From Pseudomonadota bacterium (GTDB taxonomy: Bacteria; Pseudomonadota; Gammaproteobacteria; Steroidobacterales; Steroidobacteraceae): 64,000 nucleotides of DNA. Under the pieces are notes generated by a model. That model was not told the DNA's origin and made no database searches. It worked only from the letters and a program-made list of their open reading frames with translations. The stretch is taken from positions 1 to 64,000 of the forward strand of contig QGVD01000003.1 in NCBI GenBank assembly GCA_003242685.1, read 5' to 3'. Of this stretch, positions 48,193 to 57,841 are shown piece by piece. Within the stretch, counting starts at the first letter, position 1. Every line of letters starts with the position of its first letter. A program made the position numbers and the translations under genes.

Positions 48193-49263
48193 ATGTTGCA
48201 CCCGATCAAACGGGCGCCGCTGCGGATCGCGCAGGTGGCACCGCTGTACGAGGCGGTGCCTCCGGCGCTCTACGGCGGCACCGAGCGTGTCGTTTCCTAC
48301 CTCACTGAAGAGCTCGTCGCACAGGGGCATCACGTCACCCTGTTCGCGAGCGGAGATTCGCGGACCGCGGCCGAGCTGGTGCCCATCTGGGACTGCGCGC
48401 TCCGGCTCGACGCACGGCGGCCGGACGCCAACGCCCTGCATCTGATCGCCCTGGAAGAAGTCTTCCGCCGCAGTGCCGCCTTCGACGTGATCCACTTCCA
48501 CACGGACGGAATCCACCTTCCTCTCGCGTGCCGCTACACGGTGCCGGCGCTCACGACGCTGCACGGCAGGCTCGACATCGTGGGACTCGACCGGCTGTAT
48601 GCCGAGTTCGCCGAGATGCCGCTCGTGTCGATTTCCGACTCTCAGCGCCGTCCGATGCCGTCCGCCAACTGGGTCGGTACCGTCCATCACGGCCTGCCGA
48701 TCGATCTGCACCGCCCTTCGCCGGGCTCCGGCCGGTATCTCGCGTTCCTCGGACGCATCTCGCCCGAGAAGCGGGTCGACCGGGCGATCGAGGTCGCCCG
48801 CCGCACGGGGATTCCGCTCAGGATCGCCGCGAAGGTCGACACGGTGGACCGTGCCTACTACGAAGCGGAGATCGAGCCGCTCATCGACGGCTCGCTCGTC
48901 GAGTACATCGGCGAGATCCGCGAGCACGAGAAAACGGAATTCCTCGGCGGCGCGATCGCCCTGCTCTTCCTCATCGACTGGCCCGAGCCCTTCGGGCTCG
49001 CCATGATCGAAGCGATGGCCTGCGGCACGCCGGTGATCGCCTGCCGCTGCGGCTCGGTACCCGAGGTGGTCGACGACGGCGTCACCGGATTCATCGTAGC
49101 GGACGTCGACGAGGCCGTGGCGTGCGTGGAGCGCGTGCACACGCTCGACCGGCACCGCTGCCGCGAGCGCTTCGAAGAGCGGTTCACCGCGACGCGCATG
49201 GCGCATGATTACTGCGATCTGTACGCGCTCGTCGGAGCACGGCGATGGCAGCGACGGGCCTGA
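48193..49263 (+). CDS. Family 4 glycosyltransferase
   Basis: 356 residues, GT-B fold. The N-terminal domain starts LRIAQVAPLYEAVPPALYGGTERVV, with the glycine-rich acceptor-side loop. The donor-site EX7E motif is EPFGLAMIEAMACGTPVIA. RISPEKRVDRAIEVARRTG marks the interdomain linker. This close group often stands beside the amylo-glucosidase gene that follows, with which it overlaps by 19 nt, so they probably act in one pathway. The sugar product is unknown. Confidence 0.88.
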   Translation: MLHPIKRAPLRIAQVAPLYEAVPPALYGGTERVVSYLTEELVAQGHHVTLFASGDSRTAAELVPIWDCALRLDARRPDANALHLIALEEVFRRSAAFDVIHFHTDGIHLPLACRYTVPALTTLHGRLDIVGLDRLYAEFAEMPLVSISDSQRRPMPSANWVGTVHHGLPIDLHRPSPGSGRYLAFLGRISPEKRVDRAIEVARRTGIPLRIAAKVDTVDRAYYEAEIEPLIDGSLVEYIGEIREHEKTEFLGGAIALLFLIDWPEPFGLAMIEAMACGTPVIACRCGSVPEVVDDGVTGFIVADVDEAVACVERVHTLDRHRCRERFEERFTATRMAHDYCDLYALVGARRWQRRA

Positions 49264-51416
49264 GCGAGGCGGCGCGGCGCTATTACATACTCGCGCCAGA
49301 GATCGCCATTCCCGAAGACACGCACGTTCTCAAGCACGATCAGACCTTCGCGCTGTTCAACGACTTCGGCGACATCGATTCCCGGGCGCGTCACGACGAA
49401 GGGCTGTACCGGGACGGAACGCGCTTCCTGTCGCACCTTGCGCTCACGCTGTACGGCGAGCGACCGCTGCTGTTGAGCTCGAACGTGAGGCGCGACAACC
49501 TCCTGATGTCGGCCGACCTCACGAATCCCGACGTCTATACCGAAGGGCGGGTCATCGTTCCGCGCGGCTCACTGCACATTTTCCGCGCGAAGCTCCTCTG
49601 GAAGGACACGTGCTACGAACGGATCCACGTCCGCAACTTCGGTAACGAGCCGCTCGAGATCGTCCTGGCGCTCACCTTCGCCGCCGACTATGCGGACATC
49701 TTCGAGATCCGCGGCGAGCGGCGGCCGCGGCGGGGCAGCATGCAGACGCCGCGCGTCGATGCGGGCTCCGTGGAGCTCGCCTACGAGGGGCTCGATGGGC
49801 TGACGCGCCGGACCCGTCTCGAGTGCCGGCCGATGCCCGCGCGCGCAACGGCTTCTTCGATGGAGTTCGAGCTGCTGCTCGAGTCGCGAACCGAGCAGGT
49901 GCTGACGTTCACCATCGGCTGCAGCGCCGGGACGGGAACACTTGCAACGTTCCCTTACGAGCAGGCGCTGCGCGACGCCGAGCGGGAGCGCGCGTCCGGC
50001 GGCCGCTTCGTCTGCGGCATCGAGACGTCGAACGATCAGTTCAATGCGTGGCTGCAGCGCTCCGCCGCCGATCTCAACATGCTGCTCACGCATACGCCCT
50101 TCGGCCTCTATCCGTACGCCGGCGTGCCGTGGTTCGACACGACGTTCGGCCGCGACGGGATCATCACCGCGCTCGAGTGTCTGTGGCTCTCGCCGGACAT
50201 GGCGCGCGGCGTGCTCTCGTTCCTCGCCGCGACACAGGCGACGCAGCTCGATCCCGTGAACGACGCCGAGCCGGGCAAGATCCTGCACGAAGCGCGCGGC
50301 GGCGAGATGGCCGCGCTCGGCGAGGTCCCCTTCGGCCGCTACTACGGCAGCATCGATTCGACGCCGCTCTTCGTGATGCTCGCGGGCGAGTACTTCGTGC
50401 GCACGGGTGATCGCGCGTTCATCGAATCGATCTGGCCGAACGTGCGGGCGGCGCTCGAATGGATCGAACGCTACGGCGACCGGGACGGCGACGGCTTCCT
50501 CGAGTATCAGCGGCGCTCGCCGAGCGGGCTCGTCCAGCAGGGCTGGAAGGACTCGCACGACTCGGTGTTCCACGCCGACGGGAGTCTTGCGGATGGGCCC
50601 ATCGCGCTCTGCGAGGTGCAGGGCTACGCCTATGCGGCGCGCATCGCCGCCGCGCGACTCGCCCTGGCGCTTCACGACGAAGACCTCGCGGAGGATCTCG
50701 TGCGAGCGGCGCGGAGGCTCCGGGAGCGCTTCCTGCAGGCGTTCTGGTGCGAGGACCTCGGCCTCTACGCGCTCGCGCTCGACGGTCGCAAGGTGCCGTG
50801 CCGCGTGCGCAGCTCGAACGCCGGACACTGCGTGTTCACGGGCATCGCGTCCGAAGCGCACGCACGCTCCATCGTGCGGACGCTCTGCAGCGGTTCGTTT
50901 TTTTCCCGGTTGGGCGTTCCCACCCATGGCGATTGCGAAGCGCGCTACAACCCGATGGCCTATCACAACGGCTCGGTGTGGCCCCACGACAACGCGCTGA
51001 TCGCGGCGGGTGCGGCGCAGATGCGCTCGAAGGAGCTCGCGCTGCGCATCCTGCGCGCCCAGTTCGAAGCCTCGACCTTCTTCGAATCCAACCGGCTGCC
51101 GGAGCTCTTCTGCGGATTCCGCCGCCGCGAGGGGAAGGCGCCGACGAGCTATCCCGTCGCCTGCTCACCGCAGGCGTGGGCGGCGGGCGCACCGTTCATG
51201 ATCCTGCGGGCGTGCCTGGGGCTCGAGATCGACGCACCGGCGGAACGCGTGCTCTTCCGCTATCCCCGCCTGCCCGCCGGGGTGAACGAGGTGCACCTCA
51301 AGGGGCTCACGGTGGGCGACGCAGCCATCGATCTGAGACTGCACCGCTACGCGGACGGTGTCGGTGTGAGCGTCGAGCGCGGCGCCGGCGCGATCGACGT
51401 CGTGGTTCTCGGCTGA
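49245..51416 (+). CDS. Amylo-alpha-1,6-glucosidase / glycogen debranching-type glycosidase
   Basis: 723 residues. The N-terminal domain (GDE_N type; LKHDQTFALFNDFGDIDSRA, LYRDGTRFLSHLALTL) is followed by an (alpha/alpha)6 barrel with VPWFDTTFGRDGIITALECL, QQGWKDSHDSVFH, and YHNGSVWPHDNALIAAG, the acidic residues of which are candidate catalytic groups. No signal peptide, so cytosolic. These proteins are annotated as debranching-like enzymes, but their true substrate is rarely tested. The GGAG at 49234-49237 lies inside the GT4 gene. Confidence 0.88.
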   Translation: MAATGLSEAARRYYILAPEIAIPEDTHVLKHDQTFALFNDFGDIDSRARHDEGLYRDGTRFLSHLALTLYGERPLLLSSNVRRDNLLMSADLTNPDVYTEGRVIVPRGSLHIFRAKLLWKDTCYERIHVRNFGNEPLEIVLALTFAADYADIFEIRGERRPRRGSMQTPRVDAGSVELAYEGLDGLTRRTRLECRPMPARATASSMEFELLLESRTEQVLTFTIGCSAGTGTLATFPYEQALRDAERERASGGRFVCGIETSNDQFNAWLQRSAADLNMLLTHTPFGLYPYAGVPWFDTTFGRDGIITALECLWLSPDMARGVLSFLAATQATQLDPVNDAEPGKILHEARGGEMAALGEVPFGRYYGSIDSTPLFVMLAGEYFVRTGDRAFIESIWPNVRAALEWIERYGDRDGDGFLEYQRRSPSGLVQQGWKDSHDSVFHADGSLADGPIALCEVQGYAYAARIAAARLALALHDEDLAEDLVRAARRLRERFLQAFWCEDLGLYALALDGRKVPCRVRSSNAGHCVFTGIASEAHARSIVRTLCSGSFFSRLGVPTHGDCEARYNPMAYHNGSVWPHDNALIAAGAAQMRSKELALRILRAQFEASTFFESNRLPELFCGFRRREGKAPTSYPVACSPQAWAAGAPFMILRACLGLEIDAPAERVLFRYPRLPAGVNEVHLKGLTVGDAAIDLRLHRYADGVGVSVERGAGAIDVVVLG

Positions 51417-51486
51417 ACGCGCGGGGAGATTCCGCCTCTGCGGTCCGGCGGTTCACCCGCGCTCGACGCACACGGAGCGGAGAAGC

Positions 51487-53811
51487 TCAGGCCGCGAGCG
51501 CCAGCGGCTGCGGTCGTCCGACGGCGTAGCCCTGCACGAAATCGACGCCCATCCGGCGTGCCATGTCGAGCGCGGCGGCGTCCTCGACCTGCTCGGCGAT
51601 CACCTTGAAGTTGAGCGTGCGCGCGAGCTTGATCATCGCGGTGACCATCGCCTGATTGACGGAATCGCGCGCGAGGTTCCGCATGAACGATCCGTCGATC
51701 TTCAGGAAGTCGAGCGGCAGGTTCTTGAGGTTCGAGAACGAGCCGACGCCGGAGCCGAAGTCGTCGAGAGCGAACTGACAGCCCATGCCGTGCAGGACGC
51801 CGACGAAGCGGCGCGCGTGATCGAGGTTCGCCACGACGGCGTTCTCGGTGATCTCGAAGCACACCTGAGAGGGCGTGACGCCGGTGCTGTCGAGGCACTC
51901 CACCACGAACTCGAGGAACTGCACGTCACCCAGCGTCTGCCCCGAGATGTTGATGGCGACGCTGCGGTTCTTCGGCACGGCGATCGCGCCGCGGCCGAGC
52001 GCGGTGAGCGTCGTCTGCACGACCCAGCGGTCGACCAGACCCATCAGCCGATAGCGCTCGGCGGCCCGCACGAACTCGGACGGCGGAACGTTGTGCCCGG
52101 CCTCGTCCTGCAGCCGCACGAGCACTTCCATGGCGGGGCCGCCGCCGTCGTTGCCGTACGCCGGCACGATCGGCTGGTGATAGAGCTGGAAGCGGTTCTC
52201 CTTGAGCGCGCTCTGCAGCCGCTGCAGCCACTGGATCTCGCCGCTGTGGCGCGCAAGCACCTCGTCGCGCGCCGAGTACACGGCGACGCGGCCCGAGCCC
52301 TGCTTCTTCGCCACGTAGCACGCGGAGTCGGCGGCGGCGAGCAGCTCCTCGAGCGTGCCGCTCTCGTGCGAGATCTCGACGAGCCCGATGGACACGCCGA
52401 TGTTGAAGATCCTGTCCTTCCACACGAAGCGGTATTCGCTCACCGTGCGGCACACGTCGTCGGCGATCTGCCGCGCCTTGTCGAGCGGGCAGCCGATGAG
52501 CAGCATGCCGAACTCGTCGCCGCCCAGGCGCGCCACGGTATCGCTGTCGCGCACTGCATCGCGCAGGAGCTTCGCGACCTCCCGCAGCATGCTGTCGCCG
52601 GCGAGATGGCCGCACGTGTCGTTCACGACCTTGAAGCGGTCGAGATCGAGATAGCAGAGCACGTGCTGACCGTCGCCGCGATGCGCGCTCTCGATCGCCT
52701 CCTCCAGACGCCGCTCGAACTCGCGCCGGTTGACGAGGCCGGTGAGCGCGTCGTGCGTCGCCTGATAGGACATCTGGCGCGCCAGACCGCGCAGCTCCGT
52801 GACGTCGTGCAGCAGGACGACGGCGCCGATGATCTCGCGCGTGTCGTCGCGGATCGGAGAAGCGGAGACTTCTATGGAGCGCTCGCTGCCGTTGGCGCGC
52901 GAGACGAGCAGCGCGCGGCGGCTGAGATTGACGGGCGCTCCGGTGGTGAGCGCCTGACGCACCGGATCGCTGAGCAGCCGCCGGTCAGTCTCGTCGACGA
53001 GATTCACGATCTCCTCGAGCGTGCGGCCGATGCTCCGGTCGGCCGTGCTGCCGGTGAGCGTCTCCGCGGCCGGATTCATGTAGCGGATGCGGCCTTCGGT
53101 ATCCGTGGTGATGATCGCTTCGGCGAGGGAGTCGAGCGCGCGCAGGTGCGCGGCGGCGGCCGGATTCTCCGACGCGTCGGCAGGGAGCCGACGCAGCGCG
53201 GGCACCGTCTGCGTCGGAATGATCTCGACGCCGGTGATGAGCAGCGCAGGCCCGTCCTCGTATTCGATGGGCGTCGAGGTGAGCTCGAGCCGCGCGAGCT
53301 GACCCTGAACGCCCACCATGTCTATCTCGTAGCGCTCCGCCGCCGGCTCGCCCGCAAGTCTCCGGCGGATGTTCTCGTTCACGAGGTCCGAGTACTCGGG
53401 CGGCACCAGATCGCCCAGGCGCCGTCCGATGAGCTCGACGCGATCGACGCCGACGAGGTTCGCGAACTGGCGGTTCGCGTGCAGGATGACGTCGCGATGC
53501 ACGATCACCGCCTCGTGGATGCGGTCGCCGAGCTCGGCGAAGAGCTTCGGGGTCGCGCGATCACTATCGCGCTCGAGGCGCGCCGAGACGCGCGTGAGCA
53601 GGTGGTTGATCGCCGTGGCGAGCGCTGCGACCTCGGGCTGGTCGGTGTGCAGATCGACGCGACCGTTCAACCGTCCGCCGATCGCCAGTCGCTGCACCTG
53701 CTGTGAAAGCTCCGCGACCGCGTTCAGTTCGCGTCTCTGCAACCAGTACAGTACGAAAAGGAGGGCTGCGACGAGCCCGAGCAGGACCGCGAACAGCTCG
53801 GCAATGGACAT
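51487..53811 (-). CDS. Membrane-anchored PAS-PAS-GGDEF-EAL protein
   Basis: 774 residues. Order: one N-terminal membrane helix (residues 4-24), a HAMP-like or coiled linker, PAS (96-200), PAS/PAC (222-340), GGDEF (345-515), EAL (525-774). The cyclase site GGDEF (430-434) is intact, and an RxxD inhibitory site (Arg421-Asp424) sits five residues before it. The phosphodiesterase part has EVL (562-564) in place of EAL, but keeps EITENAV, DDFGSG, the KIDGSF lysine and AEQVED. Both activities are plausible. The protein turns over cyclic di-GMP in response to an unknown signal sensed by PAS. Confidence 0.93.
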   Translation of the reverse strand: MSIAELFAVLLGLVAALLFVLYWLQRRELNAVAELSQQVQRLAIGGRLNGRVDLHTDQPEVAALATAINHLLTRVSARLERDSDRATPKLFAELGDRIHEAVIVHRDVILHANRQFANLVGVDRVELIGRRLGDLVPPEYSDLVNENIRRRLAGEPAAERYEIDMVGVQGQLARLELTSTPIEYEDGPALLITGVEIIPTQTVPALRRLPADASENPAAAAHLRALDSLAEAIITTDTEGRIRYMNPAAETLTGSTADRSIGRTLEEIVNLVDETDRRLLSDPVRQALTTGAPVNLSRRALLVSRANGSERSIEVSASPIRDDTREIIGAVVLLHDVTELRGLARQMSYQATHDALTGLVNRREFERRLEEAIESAHRGDGQHVLCYLDLDRFKVVNDTCGHLAGDSMLREVAKLLRDAVRDSDTVARLGGDEFGMLLIGCPLDKARQIADDVCRTVSEYRFVWKDRIFNIGVSIGLVEISHESGTLEELLAAADSACYVAKKQGSGRVAVYSARDEVLARHSGEIQWLQRLQSALKENRFQLYHQPIVPAYGNDGGGPAMEVLVRLQDEAGHNVPPSEFVRAAERYRLMGLVDRWVVQTTLTALGRGAIAVPKNRSVAINISGQTLGDVQFLEFVVECLDSTGVTPSQVCFEITENAVVANLDHARRFVGVLHGMGCQFALDDFGSGVGSFSNLKNLPLDFLKIDGSFMRNLARDSVNQAMVTAMIKLARTLNFKVIAEQVEDAAALDMARRMGVDFVQGYAVGRPQPLALAA

Positions 53812-54037
53812 GGTGTGCTACTTCAGGACCTCTTCAGCAGGGACGCGCGCGGGGCCCCGATAGTTCATCTTGTTCTTCCCGCGCGATCGCTGGCAGGAAG
53901 CATACTCCACGCGGTACCACGGCCTGTCGACTTTTCACCATATCCTGTCGCCGGGCCGCTTGGCAGGCAGGCGGAAAAGCCTTACTTTCTGCGGCCGTTT
54001 GCCCGGAGGCAATAAGTCGAATCGGAGAGCCAGATCG

Positions 54038-54688
54038 ATGCTGATGGACGAAGCCCGCGAGCAGATGATCGAGCAGCAGATCCGCGCGTGGGAGGTGTTC
54101 GATGAAAGCGTGCTCGAGACCCTGCGGCGGGTGCCTCGCGAGCAGTTCGTGCCGGCCTCTCATCGGTTCCTCGCCTTCGCCGACGTGGAGATCTCCCTGC
54201 CGCACGGCCAGCACATGCTGCGCCCGAACGTCGTCGGGCGGCTTCTGCAGGCGGTCGAGCTCACCGGCAGCGAACGGGTGCTCGAGGTCGGCGCAGGAAC
54301 GGGCTTCGTCACGGCCTGCCTCGCGGCGGGCAGCGCCCATGTGCGTTCGCTGGAGATCTTTCCCGACCTGGCCGATGCGGCGCGCGCCAACCTCGAGGCC
54401 TGCGGCTTCCGCAACGTGGAAGTGGTGACGGGCGACGCGTTCCAGGACGACTCGGACTCGCTCTACGATGTGATCGTGCTCACCGGTTCCCTGCCGATCT
54501 ACGACACCCGCTTCGAGCGCCGTCTCGCGCCGGGCGGCCGGCTGTTCGTCGTCGTCGGCGAACGGCCGATCATGGAGGCGCGGCTGGTGCGCCGCACGTC
54601 CGAGGACGGCTGGGTCAGCGAAAGCCTCTTCGAAACCGTGATCGACCCGCTCATCAACGCGCCGCGGCCGCAAGAGTTCACTTTCTGA
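54038..54688 (+). CDS. pcm: Protein-L-isoaspartate O-methyltransferase family protein
   Basis: 216 residues. MIEQQIRAWEVFDESVLETL and VPREQFVPASHRFLAFAD are typical of the Pcm-like group located next to tolC. The SAM motif is VLEVGAGTGFVTACLA. It would methylate isoaspartyl residues in aged proteins, but this subgroup is less well tested than E. coli Pcm. The start is ATG 54038 (or 54044), after CGGAGAGCC. The order pcm-rhodanese-tolC-waaA is also found in pseudomonads and xanthomonads. The stop shares one base with the next start. Confidence 0.87.
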   Translation: MLMDEAREQMIEQQIRAWEVFDESVLETLRRVPREQFVPASHRFLAFADVEISLPHGQHMLRPNVVGRLLQAVELTGSERVLEVGAGTGFVTACLAAGSAHVRSLEIFPDLADAARANLEACGFRNVEVVTGDAFQDDSDSLYDVIVLTGSLPIYDTRFERRLAPGGRLFVVVGERPIMEARLVRRTSEDGWVSESLFETVIDPLINAPRPQEFTF

Positions 54689-55008
54689 TGGTGGCCGAGC
54701 TCACGCCGCGCGAGCTGAGGGCCCGGCTCGACGCGGGCGAGGAGCCGCTCGTGCTCGACGTCCGTGAGGACTGGGAGCTCGGAATAGCCCGCCTGCCGGG
54801 CGTCGTGCACATTCCCATGAGGGAGATTCCCGCGCGACTCGGGGAACTGCAGCGTGACCGTGACATCGTAGTGATGTGCAGGTCCGGCGGCCGCAGCATG
54901 CAGGTCGCCGAGTTCCTCGAGCGCAACGGTTTTCCCTCCGTCGCGAATCTAAGAGGAGGCATTCTGGCGTGGGCCCGGGACGTCGACCCTTCCATTCCGA
55001 CGTACTGA
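54688..55008 (+). CDS. Single-domain rhodanese-like protein
   Basis: 106 residues. The rhodanese loop VVMCRSGGRS contains the catalytic Cys64; ELRARLDAGEEPLVLDVRED is the N-terminal part. It is a sulfurtransferase or persulfide carrier of GlpE/PspE style, cytosolic because there is no signal peptide. It starts at the overlapping TGATG of pcm. Confidence 0.92.
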   Translation: MVAELTPRELRARLDAGEEPLVLDVREDWELGIARLPGVVHIPMREIPARLGELQRDRDIVVMCRSGGRSMQVAEFLERNGFPSVANLRGGILAWARDVDPSIPTY

Positions 55009-55036
55009 TCGGAAACGGCATCGCGGACTCGACGGC

Positions 55037-55066
55037 TTGTCGCGGCGCCGACGCATGTGTTATAGT
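55037..55066 (+). promoter_or_regulatory. Candidate sigma-70 promoter of tolC
   Basis: TTGTCG (55037-55042, four of six) is 18 nt from TATAGT (55061-55066, five of six). It lies 54 nt before the tolC ATG, in a short AT-rich patch that stands out in this GC-rich region. Confidence 0.5.
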
Positions 55067-55078
55067 GATGTATAACAC
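55057..55078. promoter_or_regulatory. Perfect palindrome over the tolC -10 box, candidate operator
   Basis: GTGTTATA (55057-55064) and TATAACAC (55071-55078) form perfect 8-base arms with a 6-base spacer. They cover the -10 box and start region, the site expected for a dimeric repressor such as a MarR, TetR or GntR-type protein. The regulator is unknown. Confidence 0.45.
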
Positions 55079-55119
55079 TACAAATAACTCACCAACATAT
55101 TGAAACAAAAGGGATATTT

Positions 55120-56550
55120 ATGAAGCGTGCGCTCGTCGTCGCACTCCTTTCGCTGGCGCTGGGAGGCACCGCCGCGGCCGAAGATCTCCTTACCGTCTTC
55201 CAGGACGCCCTGCAGAACGACCCGGCCATCCGTGAGGCCGATGCGAACCGCCGAGCGGCCCGTGAGGCTCGCCCGCAGGCCTGGGCCAATCTCCTGCCGC
55301 AGATCTCGGCGAGTGCTTCGCGCCAGGAGAGCCGGACGGACGGTTTCTTCGAGCGCCCTCAGGAGCTGCGCGACACCGGGCAGATCCTCCTGCTCAGAAG
55401 CGAGGGTGAGGAGGAGCCGACAACCAAGCGCTGGAGCGTGGATCTGCGCCAGAGAGTCTTCTCGTGGGCCGACTGGATGACCCTGAGGCGCTCGGCCCAC
55501 GAGGTCGCGCAGGCGGAAGCCGATTACCAGGCCGCGCAGCAGGATCTCATCGTTCGGGTGGCCGAGCGTTACTTCGACGTGCTCGCGGCCCGCGACGCGG
55601 TCGAGGCGGAACAGGCGGCGCTCGAGGCCATCTCGCGCCAGCTCGAGCAGGCGGAGAAGCGTTTCGAGGTCGGGCTGATCGCCATCACGGACGTCCAGGA
55701 GGCGCGCGCCGCGCGTGACAGTGCCTCGGCCGCGGTCATCGCGGCCAAGCGCCGGCTCGCCACGGCAGAGGAGCTGCTGCGCGAGATCACCAACCGGCAG
55801 TACGAGACGCTCGCGCGGCCCGGAGAGGACCTGCCGCTCACGCCGCCGAATCCGGCCGATCCCGAGCGCTGGGTCGAGGTCTCGATGAACCAGAACCTCG
55901 CGCTCATCTCGAGCCGCCTGGCTGCCGACATCGCGCGCGAGAACGTGCGCGTCGCCTTCGGCGGCCACCTGCCCACGATCGATCTCGTCGCGGGCCGTAC
56001 GCACCTCGAGCAGGATTCGGCCCAGACCTTCGAGGCGAGTCCGCCCGTGCGGCCCGATCCGGTGACCGTGCCCTACTCCCAGGAGAGCGACGACAAGTCC
56101 ATCTCGCTCCAGATCAACATTCCGATCTTCAGCGGCGGCGGCACGCAGTCGAGGGTGCGCCAGTCGCAGTACCGCTGGATCGCCGCGCGCGAGCGTGTCG
56201 TGCGCGTCTCGCGCGAGACCGAGCGCGCCGCACGCGATGCGTATCTCGGCGTTCTGAGTGAAATCGCGCGTGTGAACGCGCTGCGGCAGGCGCTCGAGTC
56301 GAGCCAGACGGCGCTCAAGGCGACCGAGGCCGGATACGAGGTCGGCACCCGTACCGCCGTCGACGTGCTCGTGGCCCGCCGTCAGCTCGTTCAGGCGCAG
56401 ACGGACTACCTGCGCAGCCGCTACGACTACATTCTCAACGTGATCCGGCTGCGCCTCGCCGCCGGTGACCTCACGCCGGAGACGGTGGCAGAGATCAACG
56501 CCTGGCTGCGCGAGACCGTTCCGACGCGGCCGGCGACGACGACTCCGTAA
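55120..56550 (+). CDS. tolC: TolC family outer-membrane efflux/secretion channel
   Basis: 476 residues. The signal peptide is residues 1-20 (LSLALGGTAAAED). Two OEP repeats follow: TVFQDALQNDPAIREADANR opens the first, and KSISLQINIPIFSGGGTQSR opens the second, with long alpha-barrel helices. TolC serves tripartite drug efflux and type I secretion. The motif TAVDVLVARRQLVQAQTDYL is typical of the TolC branch. It ends 9 nt from the convergent waaA stop. Confidence 0.94.
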   Translation: MKRALVVALLSLALGGTAAAEDLLTVFQDALQNDPAIREADANRRAAREARPQAWANLLPQISASASRQESRTDGFFERPQELRDTGQILLLRSEGEEEPTTKRWSVDLRQRVFSWADWMTLRRSAHEVAQAEADYQAAQQDLIVRVAERYFDVLAARDAVEAEQAALEAISRQLEQAEKRFEVGLIAITDVQEARAARDSASAAVIAAKRRLATAEELLREITNRQYETLARPGEDLPLTPPNPADPERWVEVSMNQNLALISSRLAADIARENVRVAFGGHLPTIDLVAGRTHLEQDSAQTFEASPPVRPDPVTVPYSQESDDKSISLQINIPIFSGGGTQSRVRQSQYRWIAARERVVRVSRETERAARDAYLGVLSEIARVNALRQALESSQTALKATEAGYEVGTRTAVDVLVARRQLVQAQTDYLRSRYDYILNVIRLRLAAGDLTPETVAEINAWLRETVPTRPATTTP

Positions 56551-56559
56551 GGGCGGCCG

Positions 56560-57822
56560 TCAGGCCGCGAGCAGCGGGTCGATCAGACGAAGGAGCTTCT
56601 CGACGGCGCCGCGGTTCTCCTCGACCGCGGCGCGTCCGAGCGCTCCGATCCTCGCGCGCGCAGCGCCGTCCGCGAGGAGCTGCGCGACGCGGTTCCCGAG
56701 CGCATCCGCATCGCTCACGATCTCCGCGGCACCTCGCCCGATGAGGAGCCTCGCGACGTCGGGCCCGTTGAAGTTGTGCGGCCCCGTGAGGACGGGAATC
56801 CCGAGAGCCGCCGGCTCGAGCAGATTGTGTCCGCCGATGGGCACGAGACTGCCTCCGACATATGCCACGTCCGCCGCGGCATAGAAGTCGAGCAGCTCGC
56901 CGAGCGTGTCGATCAGCAGCACTTCCGTCTGCGCCATGCATGCCGTGCCGCTCGAGCGCCGCACGAACCTCACCTGCTCGCGCTCGAGCAGCGCCGCGAC
57001 GTCGTCGAAGCGTTGCGGATGGCGCGGAGCGAGGAGCAGCAGCGCCGTCGGATGCGACCGCTGCACCGTGCGGTGCGCCGCGAGCACGAGCTCCTCCTCT
57101 CCTCCGTGCGTGCTGCCTGCGATCCACACCGGCCGCCCGGGCGCATGGAGCTCGCGCAGCGCGCGCCCCTTCTCCACCGTTTCGGGTGGAACCGAGAAGT
57201 CGAACTTCACGTTGCCCGTGACGTGTGTCCGCTCGGCGGCCGCACCGAGCTGTCTGAAGCGTTCCGCGTCCTGCTCACCCTGCGCGCCGACGAACACCTC
57301 GCGCGCGAAGAGCTCGCGGATGACGCTTCCGAGCCAGCGGTAGCGGTCGACGGAACGCTGCGACACGCGCGCGCTCGCGAGCACGAGCGGCACCCGCCGC
57401 CTTCCGCATTCTCGATAGAGATTGGGCCAGAGCTCGGTTTCGAGGACGATCGCGATGCGCGGGCGCACGCGGTCGAAGAAACGACGCACCGAGCCGGGCA
57501 GATCGTACGGCACGTAGCGCACCAGCACGCCCTCGCCGAAGAGCGCACGGGCGCGCGCGGCCCCCGTCGGCGTGCCCGTCGTGACGACGAGCGGCATGTC
57601 CGGATAGCGGCGGCGGAGCGCTGCAACCAGCGGCGCGGAGGCCTGCACCTCGCCGACCGAGACCGCATGGATCCAGATGCTCTGCGCGGGCGAGCCGGCA
57701 CCGAAGCCGAAGCGTTCGCCGAAGTTGCGCCAGTAGCTGCGGTCGCGGAACCCGCGCCACAGCGTGATGCCTGCGAGCACGGGAACGAGCAGGTAGGCGA
57801 GAAGGACGTAGACGAGGCGCAC
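56560..57822 (-). CDS. waaA: Kdo transferase
   Basis: 420 residues. A GT30 enzyme that puts Kdo on lipid IVA at the inner membrane. The N-terminal anchor is residues 3-19; then IHAVSVGEVQASAPLVAALR, ETELWPNLYREC and VGGSLVPIGGHNLLEP match the family. The Kdo kinase gene lies 19 nt upstream, which suggests that the LPS carries one phosphorylated Kdo. Whether it adds one or more Kdo cannot be read from sequence. Confidence 0.96.
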   Translation of the reverse strand: MRLVYVLLAYLLVPVLAGITLWRGFRDRSYWRNFGERFGFGAGSPAQSIWIHAVSVGEVQASAPLVAALRRRYPDMPLVVTTGTPTGAARARALFGEGVLVRYVPYDLPGSVRRFFDRVRPRIAIVLETELWPNLYRECGRRRVPLVLASARVSQRSVDRYRWLGSVIRELFAREVFVGAQGEQDAERFRQLGAAAERTHVTGNVKFDFSVPPETVEKGRALRELHAPGRPVWIAGSTHGGEEELVLAAHRTVQRSHPTALLLLAPRHPQRFDDVAALLEREQVRFVRRSSGTACMAQTEVLLIDTLGELLDFYAAADVAYVGGSLVPIGGHNLLEPAALGIPVLTGPHNFNGPDVARLLIGRGAAEIVSDADALGNRVAQLLADGAARARIGALGRAAVEENRGAVEKLLRLIDPLLAA

Positions 57823-57841
57823 GCGCGTGACGATCAGATGT

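Noticed and set aside
53815..54015. Small open frame in the gap before pcm
   Set aside because: Low-information product overlapping the probable pcm promoter region, with no ribosome site.
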